A stretch of 64,000 bases of DNA, taken from the NCBI RefSeq assembly GCF_016679925.1, contig NZ_JAEQBW010000001.1, positions 372,001-436,000 on the forward strand, in the 5' to 3' direction. The notes beneath the pieces are model-generated. The model was not told the origin of the DNA. It did no database searches and saw nothing but the letters and a program-made list of their open reading frames with translations. The stretch comes from Marivirga aurantiaca. Lineage in GTDB: Bacteria > Bacteroidota > Bacteroidia > Cytophagales > Cyclobacteriaceae. The first letter of the stretch is position 1. Each line of letters starts with the position of its first letter. Positions 63,250 to 64,000 of this stretch are shown piece after piece. The position numbers were made by a program, and so were the translations under genes.

Positions 63250-64000
63250 TTATTGTACTTTACAAAAGGCAAATATGGAATGTTTTCCACTGGGCTCGAT
63301 AATTACATCCATATGAAGATTGAAGAGACCAGCTTTTTTTATTAAGTATTCCAGTGAATTTCGATTATATATAACCAAATGCTCAATAAAAAATTCGGCC
63401 CGCACTTTCTGTTTTTCTTCAGAAATTATGAAGTCAGAATATGGCAGCTCAATGTAAATAACACCATTTTCTTTCAGATGTGAAACTGCATTCTTTAGCA
63501 GATTTATAGGGTCTTCAACGTGCTCCAATACTTTATTAAAGCTTATAAAATCAAAATTGAAATCAGTAGGAATATTTTCCACAGACCCTACCCATGCATT
63601 ATTCACTGCTATTAATTCTTTCACCAATTTAATTGAATGCGGATCCGGATCAACACAGTATATATTGTTTATAAACTTTTTCGCTTCGTGGAGAAACACG
63701 CCTGTGCCAGTTCCCACATCAAGTAAATCAACAGCATCTAATTTAAAGTTTTCGGAAGTGGTTAAAAACTCTACAATTCTTTTTACACGCTGTTTATTAT
63801 CAGACTCTTCAAAAGATAATGAAGTAATTCTCTTAAATCTTTCAATTAGCTTACCAGAATCAATTGAGCTATTATAAAAGCCAGAATAAAAACTTTCAGG
63901 AAGTAGAGTAGGAGAATAATGATTAAAGTAAGCAGAGCATTCCAAACAGTGATAGATGATTCTAAAATATTTTCCCTTTTCTATCCCATAGTCGGTTTCC
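63250..64000 (-). CDS. Class I SAM-dependent methyltransferase, 5'-truncated by window edge
   Basis: At least 249 residues; the frame stays open to the window end (ETDYGIEKGKYFRIIYHC precedes the TTG at 63945), so the true start lies beyond 64000. Motif I is VDLLDVGTGTGVFLHEA, then NIYCVDPDP, and motif near post-I/II FISFNKVLEHVEDP, the usual Ubie/Methyltransf_23 pattern. YHCLECSAYFN near the N-terminus resembles a short Cys pair seen before such domains in glycan loci. Its position beside the glycosyltransferase suggests sugar or glycan methylation; the substrate is unknown. Confidence 0.85.
   Translation of the reverse strand, partial: ETDYGIEKGKYFRIIYHCLECSAYFNHYSPTLLPESFYSGFYNSSIDSGKLIERFKRITSLSFEESDNKQRVKRIVEFLTTSENFKLDAVDLLDVGTGTGVFLHEAKKFINNIYCVDPDPHSIKLVKELIAVNNAWVGSVENIPTDFNFDFISFNKVLEHVEDPINLLKNAVSHLKENGVIYIELPYSDFIISEEKQKVRAEFFIEHLVIYNRNSLEYLIKKAGLFNLHMDVIIEPSGKHSIFAFCKVQ

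Overview
The window looks like chromosome from a Bacteroidota bacterium of the Cytophagales (Marivirga/Fulvivirga-like; inferred, since no rRNA is present). Evidence: the alternative complex III genes run straight into a caa3/aa3-type oxidase cluster, DNA is AT-rich, promoters resemble the Bacteroidota -7 box TAnnTTTG, ribosomal protein L32 lacks its zinc cysteines, menaquinone genes are present, and exported proteins have short Bacteroidota-style signal or lipoprotein peptides. No tRNA, rRNA or CRISPR array was seen.

Layout. 1-11868: respiratory cluster on the + strand (actC partial, actD-E-F, coxB, coxA, ctaA, ctaB, two subunit III genes, subunit IV; then a terminator, a duplicated leader, a SCO-like gene without its copper motif, a DUF420/CtaM-like gene and a small CxxC membrane protein). 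12031-19129: a 1220-residue sensor kinase abutting a 1144-residue outer-membrane protein. 19248-20914: MlaEF lipid transporter genes (-). 21104-24933: SDR, DegT aminotransferase and PglF-type dehydratase, a nucleotide-sugar module. 24934-26039: gene-free, repeat-rich DNA. 26040-26417: HU-family protein. 26690-30830: accessory array. 31026-36970: Nudix, small membrane proteins, ZIP transporter, L,D-transpeptidase. 37318-50734: housekeeping (pyrE; accC-accB-efp-fabH; rpmF-DUF177; pdxA; rsmA-mgtE-hydroxyacid dehydrogenase; pentapeptide protein; greA-HIT; an exported coiled-coil protein and a lipoprotein). 50943-61260: folK, sppA, bioB, an exported alpha-amylase, menB-menD, DUF3108 and an alanine/Na+ symporter. 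61326-64000: a decayed tail-fibre-like gene, a glycosyltransferase/cytidylyltransferase fusion and a partial methyltransferase, probably the edge of a surface-glycan locus.

The most unusual part is 26690-30830. Six genes, all on the + strand and all accessory in character (DUF5677-like; TPR; MarR, Rid-like, DOMON, NTF2-like), lie in three consecutive segments. Each segment begins with a GTT-containing word and its last gene is followed by the exact reverse complement of that word: TGTTACCAACT/AGTTGGTAACA, GTTAGGTAC/GTACCTAAC, GTTGTGCACA/TGTGCACAAC. Between segments lie 100-220 nt hairpin elements with one shared architecture (AAC, 3-4 nt, stem, loop, stem, 4-6 nt, GTT). This is the logic of integron gene cassettes and attC sites, although only one site fits the canonical consensus and no integrase is visible.

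Functional links: the Act and cox proteins carry electrons from menaquinol (menB/menD) to oxygen, with ctaA/ctaB making heme A. accB/accC and fabH start fatty acid synthesis and bioB makes their biotin. The 21-25 kb module and the right-edge genes suggest amino-sugar surface glycans.
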